Below are positions 17,215 through 24,889 of a stretch of 34,753 nt of DNA, piece by piece (the stretch's first letter is position 1; each line of letters begins with the position of its first letter). The stretch is from TMED109 sp002171375 (GTDB lineage Bacteria; Pseudomonadota; Alphaproteobacteria; TMED109), in contig CBFHON010000011.1 of NCBI GenBank assembly GCA_965657505.1, positions 1 through 34,753 of the forward strand, read 5' to 3'. Under the pieces are notes generated by a model. It did not search any database. It was given only the letters and a program-made list of their open reading frames with translations, and was not told where the DNA came from. The position numbers and the translations under genes are program-made.

Positions 17215-18568
17215 ATTTTTCCCTATACTTATTTACAACCCTTAAAGCTATTACATTAAGCATTAATGTAATAGAAAATAGAGTTAAACCTAATGCAAAT
17301 GCTGCCATAGTTTTACTGCTATCAAACTCATGGTCTCCTATTAGCAAAGTAACAATTTGCACTGTAACCGTCGTAACAGAATCAAAAGGATTGGCTGTTA
17401 ATTTAGCTGCTAAACCTGCTGCCATAACAACAATCATAGTTTCCCCTATAGCTCTTGAAGTAGCGAGCAATATGGAACCAATTATACCAGGCAAAGCTGC
17501 AGGAAAAATCACAGAAACTATTGTCTCGTGTTTAGTAGCTCCAAGCCCATAAGAGCCTTCTCTTAATGACTCTGGAACCGCCTTCATAACATCATCGGAA
17601 AGAGAAGAAATAAATGGTATAAGCATTATTCCCATTACAGAACCAGCAGCTATTGCACTTTCTGATGCTATAGATAATCCAAAACCTTCCCCAACACCTC
17701 GAATAAATGGTGCTACCGTTAAAGCAGCAAAAAAACCATAAACCACCGTAGGAATCCCAGCTAATATTTCTAGAGCAGGCTTAACTATAGATCGTACTTT
17801 CGGACTAGAATATTCTGCCAAATACACAGCAGACATTAATCCAATTGGGGTAGCCACAACCATAGCTATAATAGTAATCATAAAAGTGCCCGCAAAAACA
17901 GGTACTGCGCCAAAAGACCCCTCAGAAGCAACTTGGCCTTCTCGAAGTGCTATTTGTGGTGACCAAGTCGTTCCAAAGAAAAATTCTATAGGAGATACAT
18001 CCCCAAAAAAGCGAATCGTCTCAAATAATAAAGATAGAACTATTCCTAAAGTAGTCATAATAGATATAAATGAAGCTAAAAACATAAATGACATTATTAT
18101 AGATTCAACTTTATTCCTTGCTCTCAAAGAAGGTTCTATATTTTTCCATACTATAAAGAAACCCAATAAAGATGCCAAAATAGTTATACTGTTTCTAATT
18201 AGACCTGAATAATACTGCATACTTAAATATTTACTCAATACTAATGGTTCCACATTATCTATAAAGACACCTTTTGAAGCTATTTCCACTGAATTAATAT
18301 ATAATCCAATTTTAGCCTGCCCTTGATCTATAATTTCCGCAGGAAAATAATCAGTAATTGAGTTTGATATCCAAATATCCGATGCTAATGACCAAATACA
18401 AAAGACAATTATTGCAGGCAATATTGTCCAAAAAAAGCTAAAAAAGCCATAATATTTTGGCAATGAATTTAAATCAGCAAAACTATCAGTTGCTGCCATC
18501 ACCTTATTCCTAGCAAGGTAATACGATGTACACGATATAATTAGTACACTAACTATCAATAGGCTCAT
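17207..18568 (-). CDS. pstC: Phosphate ABC transporter permease PstC, long form
   Basis: Partner permease of PstA. 453 aa versus about 320 in E. coli: an N-terminal helix (residues 1-19), a second near 42-63, a polar stretch and then a permease core from about residue 140. The EAA loop REGSYGLGATKHETIVSVIFP near residue 330 binds PstB. AAK-type IPTVVYGFFAAL and RAIGETMIVVMAAG are typical PstC segments. The ATG at 18568 has AAAGG about ten bases upstream. It follows pstS after a 90-bp gap with a strong hairpin (18613-18644), and overlaps pstA. The long N-terminus matches other alphaproteobacterial PstC proteins. Confidence 0.95.
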   Translation of the reverse strand: MSLLIVSVLIISCTSYYLARNKVMAATDSFADLNSLPKYYGFFSFFWTILPAIIVFCIWSLASDIWISNSITDYFPAEIIDQGQAKIGLYINSVEIASKGVFIDNVEPLVLSKYLSMQYYSGLIRNSITILASLLGFFIVWKNIEPSLRARNKVESIIMSFMFLASFISIMTTLGIVLSLLFETIRFFGDVSPIEFFFGTTWSPQIALREGQVASEGSFGAVPVFAGTFMITIIAMVVATPIGLMSAVYLAEYSSPKVRSIVKPALEILAGIPTVVYGFFAALTVAPFIRGVGEGFGLSIASESAIAAGSVMGIMLIPFISSLSDDVMKAVPESLREGSYGLGATKHETIVSVIFPAALPGIIGSILLATSRAIGETMIVVMAAGLAAKLTANPFDSVTTVTVQIVTLLIGDHEFDSSKTMAAFALGLTLFSITLMLNVIALRVVNKYREKYD

Positions 18569-18612
18569 TATTTTTTACCTTTTAGCTTAGATAAAGATTT
18601 ATAGTATGCAAT

Positions 18613-18644
18613 AGAGACAGGCAAGAAAAAACTTACCTGTCTCT
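18613..18644 (-). terminator. Strong hairpin between pstS and pstC without a U-tract
   Basis: On the minus strand a 13-bp stem, AGAGACAGGTAAG paired with CTTGCCTGTCTCT (one G-T pair), closes a TTTTTT loop. It starts 14 bases after the pstS stop. What follows (ATTGCATACT) is not a T-run, so it is not a standard intrinsic terminator in the pst direction. It more likely protects the pstS 3' end or partly attenuates read-through, which would give more binding protein than permease. Confidence 0.7.
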
Positions 18645-18658
18645 TTATTTTGAAGAAA

Positions 18659-19696
18659 TTAACGTGACGTCATTACTGTCATATTTTTGCCATTAGAACC
18701 AAATTTAGCTCTTTCTTCGTCTGGCATTGGTATCATACCTCTTTCAGATAAATAGCCATCAGGTCCCCAAGCTTCGTCTGAAGTAAATTCAGCAACATAT
18801 TCTCTGATTCCAGGGATAACATCTACGTGCGCTTGCTTTACATAGAAATATAATGGCCTAGAAACTGGATAAGATTTATTAGCTATATTTTCAAATGTTG
18901 GAGGAACATTGTCAATATTAGAGCCTTGTATCTTATCTGCATTTTCAGCTAAGAATGAAAAGCCAAAAACACCAAGCGCATCTTTATTTTCTACAAGCTT
19001 CTGAACGATAAGGTTATCATTCTCTCCTGCTTCTATATAAGCCCCATCTTCTCTAACCGCTCTACAGATGGCTTTATATTTTTTCTTATCTTGTTTTTTT
19101 ATTGCTTTCAAAGTAGGGAAAGTTTTGCAACCACCCTCAATAGCTAACTCATTAAAAGCGTCACGAGTACCAGATGTTGGAGGAGGCCCTAAAACTTCAA
19201 TTTTAATATTTGGTAATGAGGAATCAACATCTTTCCATGTCTTATTTGGATTAGGAATAAGTTTTCCGCCATCTTTATTGCCTTCAGGAACATCTTTAGC
19301 TAAAGCTAAAAATACAGCTTGTTTTGTTAAATTAAACTGATTTCCTGCTTTTGAATTAGCAATAACAATACCGTCATATCCAACTTTAATTTCAACAATG
19401 TCTATTCCCGCTTTAGTACACTTCTTAAATTCTTTGCTTTTAATTCTTCTAGAAGCATTAGTAACATCAGGATGTTCTACTCCTAAACCAGCACAGAATA
19501 GTTTCATTCCACCACCTGATCCAGTACTTTCTATTTTAGGAGTTTTCATTCCTGTAGATCTTCCGAAGTTTTCCGCAACAACTGTTGCGAAAGGATAAAC
19601 GGTAGAAGAACCTACAACACTAATTTGATCTCTTGCTTGTGCAGCTGACACAAATATTGTGCCAAAAAATGCCAAAACTAATAATTTTTTAAACAT
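18659..19696 (-). CDS. pstS: Periplasmic phosphate-binding protein PstS
   Basis: High-affinity phosphate receptor of the Pst importer, 345 aa. The signal peptide (residues 1-21, ending SAAQA before RDQ) shows Sec export. Phosphate-contacting loops are visible: VGSSTVYPFA at about 28-37, TGSGGGM near 57-63, NASRRIK near 79-85, and PPTSGTRDAF near 162-171. It begins the pstSCAB-phoU-phoB series, with a Pho box about 110 bp upstream and phoR ending beyond that. The hairpin after its stop may raise its level relative to pstC. Confidence 0.96.
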   Translation of the reverse strand: MFKKLLVLAFFGTIFVSAAQARDQISVVGSSTVYPFATVVAENFGRSTGMKTPKIESTGSGGGMKLFCAGLGVEHPDVTNASRRIKSKEFKKCTKAGIDIVEIKVGYDGIVIANSKAGNQFNLTKQAVFLALAKDVPEGNKDGGKLIPNPNKTWKDVDSSLPNIKIEVLGPPPTSGTRDAFNELAIEGGCKTFPTLKAIKKQDKKKYKAICRAVREDGAYIEAGENDNLIVQKLVENKDALGVFGFSFLAENADKIQGSNIDNVPPTFENIANKSYPVSRPLYFYVKQAHVDVIPGIREYVAEFTSDEAWGPDGYLSERGMIPMPDEERAKFGSNGKNMTVMTSR

Positions 19697-19804
19697 ACAT
19701 TTTCCCCTATGGAGCTTATAATTTATTAAACATAATAGCCTATATAAAATACAAAAATATATAAACCTCTTACGAAACTTCTATAAGACGCTTTGTAAAA
19801 AATT

Positions 19805-19822
19805 ATTACACTTATATTACAG
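19805..19822 (-). promoter_or_regulatory. Pho box upstream of pstS
   Basis: On the minus strand: CTGTAAT-ATAA-GTGTAAT, two half-sites 11 bp apart, nearly the same as the porin box (17 of 18 bases identical). A further TTTTACA follows one period later as a possible third half-site. TTATAG about 18 bp beyond could be the -10. It lies in the 128-bp gap after the phoR stop, so pstS has its own promoter rather than depending on phoR read-through. Confidence 0.85.
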
Positions 19823-19824
19823 TT

Positions 19825-21246
19825 TTATGAAATACTTAAATTACTGTCTACAGGTAAATATATTGTAAAATTAGAACCTCTACCATATTCGCTTTTTATA
19901 ATAAATTGTCCCTCATGTTCAGTAATTATATTTTGTACAATAGACAAACCTAATCCTTTGCCACCTTTTTGCTGGTTTCTCACATTATCAATTCTATAAA
20001 ATCTCTCTGTCAACCTGCTTAGATGCTCTTTTTTAATTCCAGGACCTTTATCAGCAATATCAATTATTAATACCGGAACATTCTTTTGCCAATTGCTATC
20101 TTTTTTATCAGATAGTTTTATATTTATATCTATTTTTGAGTTCTTTAAACTATATTTGATAGCGTTATCAAATAGATTAAGAAATACCCTATAAATATCA
20201 TTTTTAACTATATTTATATTATATTTATCTTTATTAAAATTTATTGCAAAAACTTGATTATTAGATTTTGCATTATTTTGTTTTTCATTTATTGCCTCTT
20301 TAATAATTTCTATTATATTTTCTTCTTTTTTGTTAATTACAGAATTCTCCTGATTTCTGCCTGAGTCCATAAGGTCGTCCAGTAAATTATTTAAATAGTT
20401 TACTTTATTATCCATAGTAATCAGTAAATCTTTATATTTTTCTACCTTTGTTAAATCTGAATTTCTTAAAATTTCGGATATACCAGAAATAACAGTTAAC
20501 GGTGTTTTTATTTCATGGCTAGCGTTAGAAATAATTTCATTTTTAATTTTATTTGTAATATATCTTTCTGTATCATCATTAAATGAAATTAACATAAAAT
20601 ATTGATCACTAGTTTTCTGTAAATCAGAAACAATATTTAACGGTGTTATCAATACCTTATAATGCTTTTCATCAATATCAATATTAACTGAAAGAGAATT
20701 TTTAGCCTTTGGGTTTAAAATAATTTTATCTATTAAATTTATTAAAATTGGATCTCGGGTTATTTCAGAAAACAATCTTCCATTTTCTATACGACCAAAT
20801 ATTTTTTTAGCTTCTTTATTATATGAATCAATAATTTTATTATTATCAATTAAAATAAGTGGTTGTTCATAAGCGTCTACTGAAGCTAGTAAATTTTTAT
20901 ACTTGTTATTAAGAAGTATTAGCTTATCCGCATGGGATTTTAAAACATTTATTACAAGTTTTGCTGTATGAAATATAAGATTGTTTTCTATATTAGGTAA
21001 AATTGGGATATTATGATTTTTTGTATCATCTAATGCATCTATATTAACAGTCTCAATCCAAGAATTAAATTTTTTCCAATCTCTGTATACTAGAAAAACA
21101 AATAGAGCATAAAATACTAATATAACTGCAAAAATTATTACAAAATATACTAGCTCAATATCTTGGATAGTTTTGATTACTAAAAATAATATTACAGTAG
21201 GAATAAGAGACAAAATAAAAACGTGCAACAAATGCTTAAAATACAT
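19825..21246 (-). CDS. phoR: Phosphate regulon sensor histidine kinase PhoR
   Basis: Membrane-bound kinase/phosphatase acting on PhoB. The ATG at 21246 (AGGT nine bases upstream) gives 473 aa; a GTG at 21255 would add three residues. Two N-terminal membrane helices (about 9-26 and 33-54) have almost no periplasmic loop, as expected for a sensor that reads PstB/PhoU rather than a ligand. A PAS-like region (about 120-225) precedes the HisKA domain with ASHEIKTPL (phospho-His about 244), then the HATPase with N-box NLFDNAIKYS, G1 DKGPGI and G2 GGKGLGLSIV. It precedes pstS and follows ampG. Confidence 0.92.
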   Translation of the reverse strand: MYFKHLLHVFILSLIPTVILFLVIKTIQDIELVYFVIIFAVILVFYALFVFLVYRDWKKFNSWIETVNIDALDDTKNHNIPILPNIENNLIFHTAKLVINVLKSHADKLILLNNKYKNLLASVDAYEQPLILIDNNKIIDSYNKEAKKIFGRIENGRLFSEITRDPILINLIDKIILNPKAKNSLSVNIDIDEKHYKVLITPLNIVSDLQKTSDQYFMLISFNDDTERYITNKIKNEIISNASHEIKTPLTVISGISEILRNSDLTKVEKYKDLLITMDNKVNYLNNLLDDLMDSGRNQENSVINKKEENIIEIIKEAINEKQNNAKSNNQVFAINFNKDKYNINIVKNDIYRVFLNLFDNAIKYSLKNSKIDINIKLSDKKDSNWQKNVPVLIIDIADKGPGIKKEHLSRLTERFYRIDNVRNQQKGGKGLGLSIVQNIITEHEGQFIIKSEYGRGSNFTIYLPVDSNLSIS

Positions 21247-21303
21247 ATTCAACACCTACCATACTCAAAGAATGTAAGACAATTGATAAAACTGTCCAGA
21301 AAT

Positions 21304-21321
21304 TTTACAATTATATTAATC
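21304..21321 (-). promoter_or_regulatory. Weak Pho-box candidate upstream of phoR
   Basis: On the minus strand: GATTAAT-ATAA-TTGTAAA. The downstream half-site matches the local consensus at six of seven positions and the spacer is the same ATAA as in the two strong boxes, but the upstream half-site is poor (four of seven). It overlaps the ampG stop codon and ends about 58 bp before the phoR ATG. It would fit phoR autoregulation. Confidence 0.35.
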
Positions 21322-22635
21322 TTTATTATTAGCTTTTTGTAAAATTAAAAGTGCGGGAATTGCTAATAGAGTCGTTAAAATAAAAAAACAAACCCAATCT
21401 ATATGTTCTAAGTTATAAAAAGAAAACAAACCGTTCCATCCAATTCCTTCCACCATCCATCCTGCAGGAGCTGATAATTGTGTTCTAGATAAAGCCATAA
21501 AAGACGTCAAAAGAGCAAATTGTGTAGCTATATATCTAGAATCCACAAGCTTTGATAAATATGCAAGAAAAGCAGCCGTTCCAATTCCTCCTGCTAAATT
21601 TTCTATCGAAATTGTTAGCATTAAAACATTTGTATTTACTCCTACAACTCCTTGAATAGCAAAAAATAAATTAGAAAACATTTGGAGAAAGCCTCCAATA
21701 AATAATACAGACACAATATTATATTTTGCTACTAACATCCCTCCTATAAACAGTCCTATTAGAGTTGCAGCAAGGCCTATAACTTTAACTATATTAGCGA
21801 TTTGAATTTTTGAAAAACCTATATCTAATAAAAATGGCGTGGTCATATTTCCGGCCAAAGCATCTCCTAATTTATATATTGCAATAAAAATTAATATCCA
21901 AATCCAAGATTGTCTTTGTGAAAATTCAATAAACGGTTCTAAAACAGCCTTTTTTATCCACGCAATAAGGCTATCAAAATATCCAATATTTTTTTCTTTT
22001 CTTTTCGTTATTTCATTATTAGAGGGTAAAAAAATTAAAATTATTGGTCCTAATAAGAAGCATAAAGACATAATAATAAAGGCTGCACTCCATGACATAT
22101 ATTCTGCTAAATAAAGAGCTCCTGCTCCAGCTACAATAAGAGCGATTCTATATCCTAATACGTATGTAGCGATACCAGCTGCTAATTCTTTTTCGGAATG
22201 CAATTCTATTCTATAAGCATCCAAAGCAATATCTTGTGTAGCAGAAACAAAGGCTGCACTACATACAAGTAGCGCCAACATATATAAATCTTCTAATGGG
22301 TTAATAGTAGCAATTATAAAGAATATTAAAAAAAGAATAATTTGCGTTATTAATAACCAACTTCTTCTTTTTCCTAATAAATTATTTAAAAAAGGAATTT
22401 TTATAGTGTCTATTAAAGGAGACCATAAAAATTTAAGAGCATAAGGAGTTCCTGCCAAAGCAAATAATCCTATAGAAGTTAAACTTAACCCCGAATCCAT
22501 TAACCTTGCAGACATAGTGGCTCCAATTAAAGGCAAAGGAAGACCCGCACAAAAACCTAATGGAATAAATGCTAAAATATTATATTTGTTATATGGTCCC
22601 AATTTAGATAGAACTAATTTATATATACTGTTCAT
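21316..22635 (-). CDS. ampG: AmpG-like major facilitator permease
   Basis: Polytopic inner-membrane transporter of the AmpG/acetyl-CoA-transporter branch of the MFS, probably importing GlcNAc-anhydro-MurNAc peptides for cell-wall recycling. The ATG at 22635 gives 439 aa; the upstream TTG at 22680 would add 15 residues with no ribosome site. About twelve hydrophobic segments are visible. Family-typical features are the N-terminal GFCAGLPLPLIGATMSARL, the GTPYALKFLWSPLID motif, ATQDIALDAYRI in the middle of the first half and LENLAGG-like SIENLAGGIGTAAFLAYL in the second half. Substrate assignment rests on family only. It is divergent from dctP and upstream of phoR; no other wall-recycling gene is present. 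Confidence 0.85.
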   Translation of the reverse strand: MNSIYKLVLSKLGPYNKYNILAFIPLGFCAGLPLPLIGATMSARLMDSGLSLTSIGLFALAGTPYALKFLWSPLIDTIKIPFLNNLLGKRRSWLLITQIILFLIFFIIATINPLEDLYMLALLVCSAAFVSATQDIALDAYRIELHSEKELAAGIATYVLGYRIALIVAGAGALYLAEYMSWSAAFIIMSLCFLLGPIILIFLPSNNEITKRKEKNIGYFDSLIAWIKKAVLEPFIEFSQRQSWIWILIFIAIYKLGDALAGNMTTPFLLDIGFSKIQIANIVKVIGLAATLIGLFIGGMLVAKYNIVSVLFIGGFLQMFSNLFFAIQGVVGVNTNVLMLTISIENLAGGIGTAAFLAYLSKLVDSRYIATQFALLTSFMALSRTQLSAPAGWMVEGIGWNGLFSFYNLEHIDWVCFFILTTLLAIPALLILQKANNKD

Positions 22636-22698
22636 TAAATACACTTTATATAAATAGAATTTAAATAAAAGTATTATCAAAGATTAATAAATGCTAAT

Positions 22699-22703
22699 GG
22701 AGG
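22699..22703 (+). promoter_or_regulatory. Strong Shine-Dalgarno site of dctP
   Basis: GGAGG seven bases before the ATG at 22711. It is the best ribosome site in the window, where most genes have weak ones, and suggests the binding protein is made in quantity. Confidence 0.7.
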
Positions 22704-22710
22704 CAAATTT

Positions 22711-23775
22711 ATGAAAAAATTATTATACATGATGGTAGTAATATCTTCTTTATTACTGTTAGGTTGTGGTCAGTCAGAACAAAGCTCTGAAGCAACAACA
22801 TCCGACAAAAAAATTCGATGGAAAATGGCTAGTACCTTCCCAGGTTCTTTAGCACAAATAGGAACTTTAGGGGTCCGCTTACAAGATGAAGTTTTAAAAG
22901 TTTCAGGGGGAAATATAAATATTAAATTTTTTGAGCCAAGCGCTCTAGTTCCTGCCTTAGAAATATTTGATGCCGTTTCTACTGGTGGAATTGACGCGGG
23001 ATGGTCTACTCCTGGTTATTGGGCAGGTAAAGTTCCTGCACTACAATTATTTTCATCCGTACCATTTGGTCCTCCTGCTAGTGAATATATGTCATGGGTA
23101 TATTTTGGGGGCGGAAAAGATTTCTATGAAGAATTATATGCACGTCATAATATAAAAGGTATTTTATGTGGGATAATACCGCCTGAAGCTTCTGGCTGGT
23201 TCCGCGAAGAAATTAAAGGTCCAGACGATTTAAAAGGTTTAAAAATGCGTTTCTTTGGACTGGGCGCAAAAGTAATGGAAAAAGTAGGAGTTTCTACTCA
23301 GCTCCTTGCAGGCGGAGATATTTATCCTGCACTGGAACTAGGTACAATAGATTCTACTGAATTTTCAATGCCGGCGATTGATTTAGAGTTAGGTTTTTAT
23401 CAAATAGCAAAACATTATTATTTTCCAGGATGGCATCAACAATCTACATTTATGGAACTAATGATCAATCTTGAAAAATGGAATACACTATCAGAAACCC
23501 AACAAGCGCAAATTGAAGCAGTTTGTGGTGATAATATTCGTCATGCTATTGCAGAAGGGGAAGGCATTCAAGGCCCTGCTCTTAAAACTCTACAAGAAAA
23601 AGGAGTGACTCTTCATACATGGTCTCCAGAAATGCTTTCTGTTTTTGAAAAAGGGTGGAATGAAGTAGTAGCGGAACTTGTTGAATCAGATGAAGATTTT
23701 GCAAAAGTATGGTCTTCGCTAAGTGAGTTCAGAACTGATTATAAAGTATGGAAAGAATTAGGTTATATAAAATAA
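22711..23775 (+). CDS. TRAP transporter solute-binding lipoprotein (DctP family, TakP-like)
   Basis: Periplasmic receptor of a tripartite ATP-independent (ion-driven) transporter for a small organic acid. 354 aa. A lipoprotein signal peptide with lipobox LLGC (Cys19) is followed by a short Ser/Glu linker. The body has WKMASTFPGSLAQIGTLG, the conserved segment DLKGLKMRF, whose Arg normally binds the ligand carboxylate, GGDIYPALELGTIDSTEF and YYFPGWHQQ, closely following the TakP (2-oxo acid) type. No dctQ or dctM membrane genes are adjacent: it is flanked by divergent ampG and convergent kinase genes. A strong terminator follows. The ligand is unknown; 2-oxo acids such as pyruvate are a reasonable guess. 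Confidence 0.9.
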   Translation: MKKLLYMMVVISSLLLLGCGQSEQSSEATTSDKKIRWKMASTFPGSLAQIGTLGVRLQDEVLKVSGGNINIKFFEPSALVPALEIFDAVSTGGIDAGWSTPGYWAGKVPALQLFSSVPFGPPASEYMSWVYFGGGKDFYEELYARHNIKGILCGIIPPEASGWFREEIKGPDDLKGLKMRFFGLGAKVMEKVGVSTQLLAGGDIYPALELGTIDSTEFSMPAIDLELGFYQIAKHYYFPGWHQQSTFMELMINLEKWNTLSETQQAQIEAVCGDNIRHAIAEGEGIQGPALKTLQEKGVTLHTWSPEMLSVFEKGWNEVVAELVESDEDFAKVWSSLSEFRTDYKVWKELGYIK

Positions 23776-23788
23776 ATTATAAGCTTAT

Positions 23789-23825
23789 AATAAGGCTGGG
23801 CTTAAACTTCGAGCCCAGCCTTATT
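23789..23825 (+). terminator. Intrinsic terminator of dctP, overlapping the kinase 3' end
   Basis: A 14-bp perfect stem (core AAGGCTGGGCT with AGCCCAGCCTT) and a 9-base loop, followed on the plus strand by ATTTTTT (stem end plus T-run). It begins 13 bases after the dctP stop. The stop codon of the convergent kinase lies in the loop and its last codons form one arm of the stem. In the reverse direction the T-run is interrupted (TTATTATAA), so termination there may be weaker. Confidence 0.92.
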
Positions 23826-24803
23826 TTTTACAAACTCTTTTAATTCATCTTCAGGTCTTCCGCCATAATGTGAAATAATTTCTGATGAACAGGCTGCTCC
23901 AAGCATTCCCGCTTTTACTAAATCATAATTTTTTGAAATTCCCGCTAGAAACCCTGCAGCAAAAAAATCTCCTGCCCCAGTAGTATCAACTACATTTGTA
24001 GAAAACGCTTCTATTTCATGTGCAACATTTTTTTCCACAATAATAGCTCCATTTTCACCTTTAGTAACTATTCCTATTTCTACTTCTCTCTTAAGCATGT
24101 TCACAGCATCATCTAAAGAATTAGTTTCATATAAAGCTTTTACTTCACCTTCATTACAAAATAAAATATCTACATCATTCTGAACAAATGCTCTCATTTT
24201 AGCTTTATGTCTTTCTACGCAAAACGCATCAGACAAGGTAAATGAAACTTTCGTATTATGTTTCTTTGCAAATTTTGCGGCTGTAATGAAAGCATCTTGC
24301 GCTTCTGGTGGATCAAATAAGTATCCCTCCAAATAAATTATTTTTGAAGCTTTTATCTGATTTTCATTTATATCTTCAACTGTTAATTTACTTGAAGAGC
24401 CTAAAAAAGTTGCCATCGTTCTTTCAGCATCTGAAGTAACCAAAATTAAACATCTTGCTGAAGACTCCCCTGTATCTAAAGGCGAAGTATTAAAAATAAT
24501 TTCAGATCTAGTTAAATCTGAATGAAAAATGTTTCCAAGATCATCATTTGAGCGTTTGCCTATAAATGCACTTCTACAACCTAATTGTGCTAAGCCATAT
24601 ATCGTATTAGCAGCAGACCCGCCTGACATTTGAATTTTATTTTTCATAGAAGAATAAATATTACTGGATGATTTTTCATCTACAAGAGTCATAGAGCCTT
24701 TATTAAGATTATGTTTTAATAAAAAAGCATCGTCTGCATCCGCTAAAACGTCTATTATTGCATTTCCTATACCTAAAACATCAATGGTTTTTTCCAGCGC
24801 CAT
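23802..24803 (-). CDS. PfkB-family kinase, probable adenosine kinase
   Basis: Ribokinase-fold kinase of 333 aa, probably phosphorylating adenosine to AMP for purine salvage. The N-terminal DVLGIGNAIIDVLADAD and GGSAANT (61-67) form the substrate side; the PfkB signature DTTGAGDFFAAGF (273-285) gives the anion hole and catalytic Asp279. GNAIIDVLA and the SGGSAANTIYGLAQLG segment fit bacterial and eukaryotic adenosine-kinase-like proteins better than ribokinase or fructokinase. The ATG at 24803 has AAGGA seven bases upstream. It is divergent from the amidase gene and convergent with dctP. Another nucleoside or sugar substrate cannot be excluded. Confidence 0.8.
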   Translation of the reverse strand: MALEKTIDVLGIGNAIIDVLADADDAFLLKHNLNKGSMTLVDEKSSSNIYSSMKNKIQMSGGSAANTIYGLAQLGCRSAFIGKRSNDDLGNIFHSDLTRSEIIFNTSPLDTGESSARCLILVTSDAERTMATFLGSSSKLTVEDINENQIKASKIIYLEGYLFDPPEAQDAFITAAKFAKKHNTKVSFTLSDAFCVERHKAKMRAFVQNDVDILFCNEGEVKALYETNSLDDAVNMLKREVEIGIVTKGENGAIIVEKNVAHEIEAFSTNVVDTTGAGDFFAAGFLAGISKNYDLVKAGMLGAACSSEIISHYGGRPEDELKEFVKNKAGLEV

Positions 24804-24889
24804 TATAATTCCTTTTTAATTTAATTATTAATAAATATATTTATAGTTATATAGAAGATAGAATATTTGTAAAAATAAAGGGGTAAAAA

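Noticed and set aside
17886..18212. 108-codon open frame on the plus strand inside pstC
   Set aside because: It lies wholly antisense to a well-supported gene, has no recognisable domain and no ribosome site; its composition mirrors the opposite strand.
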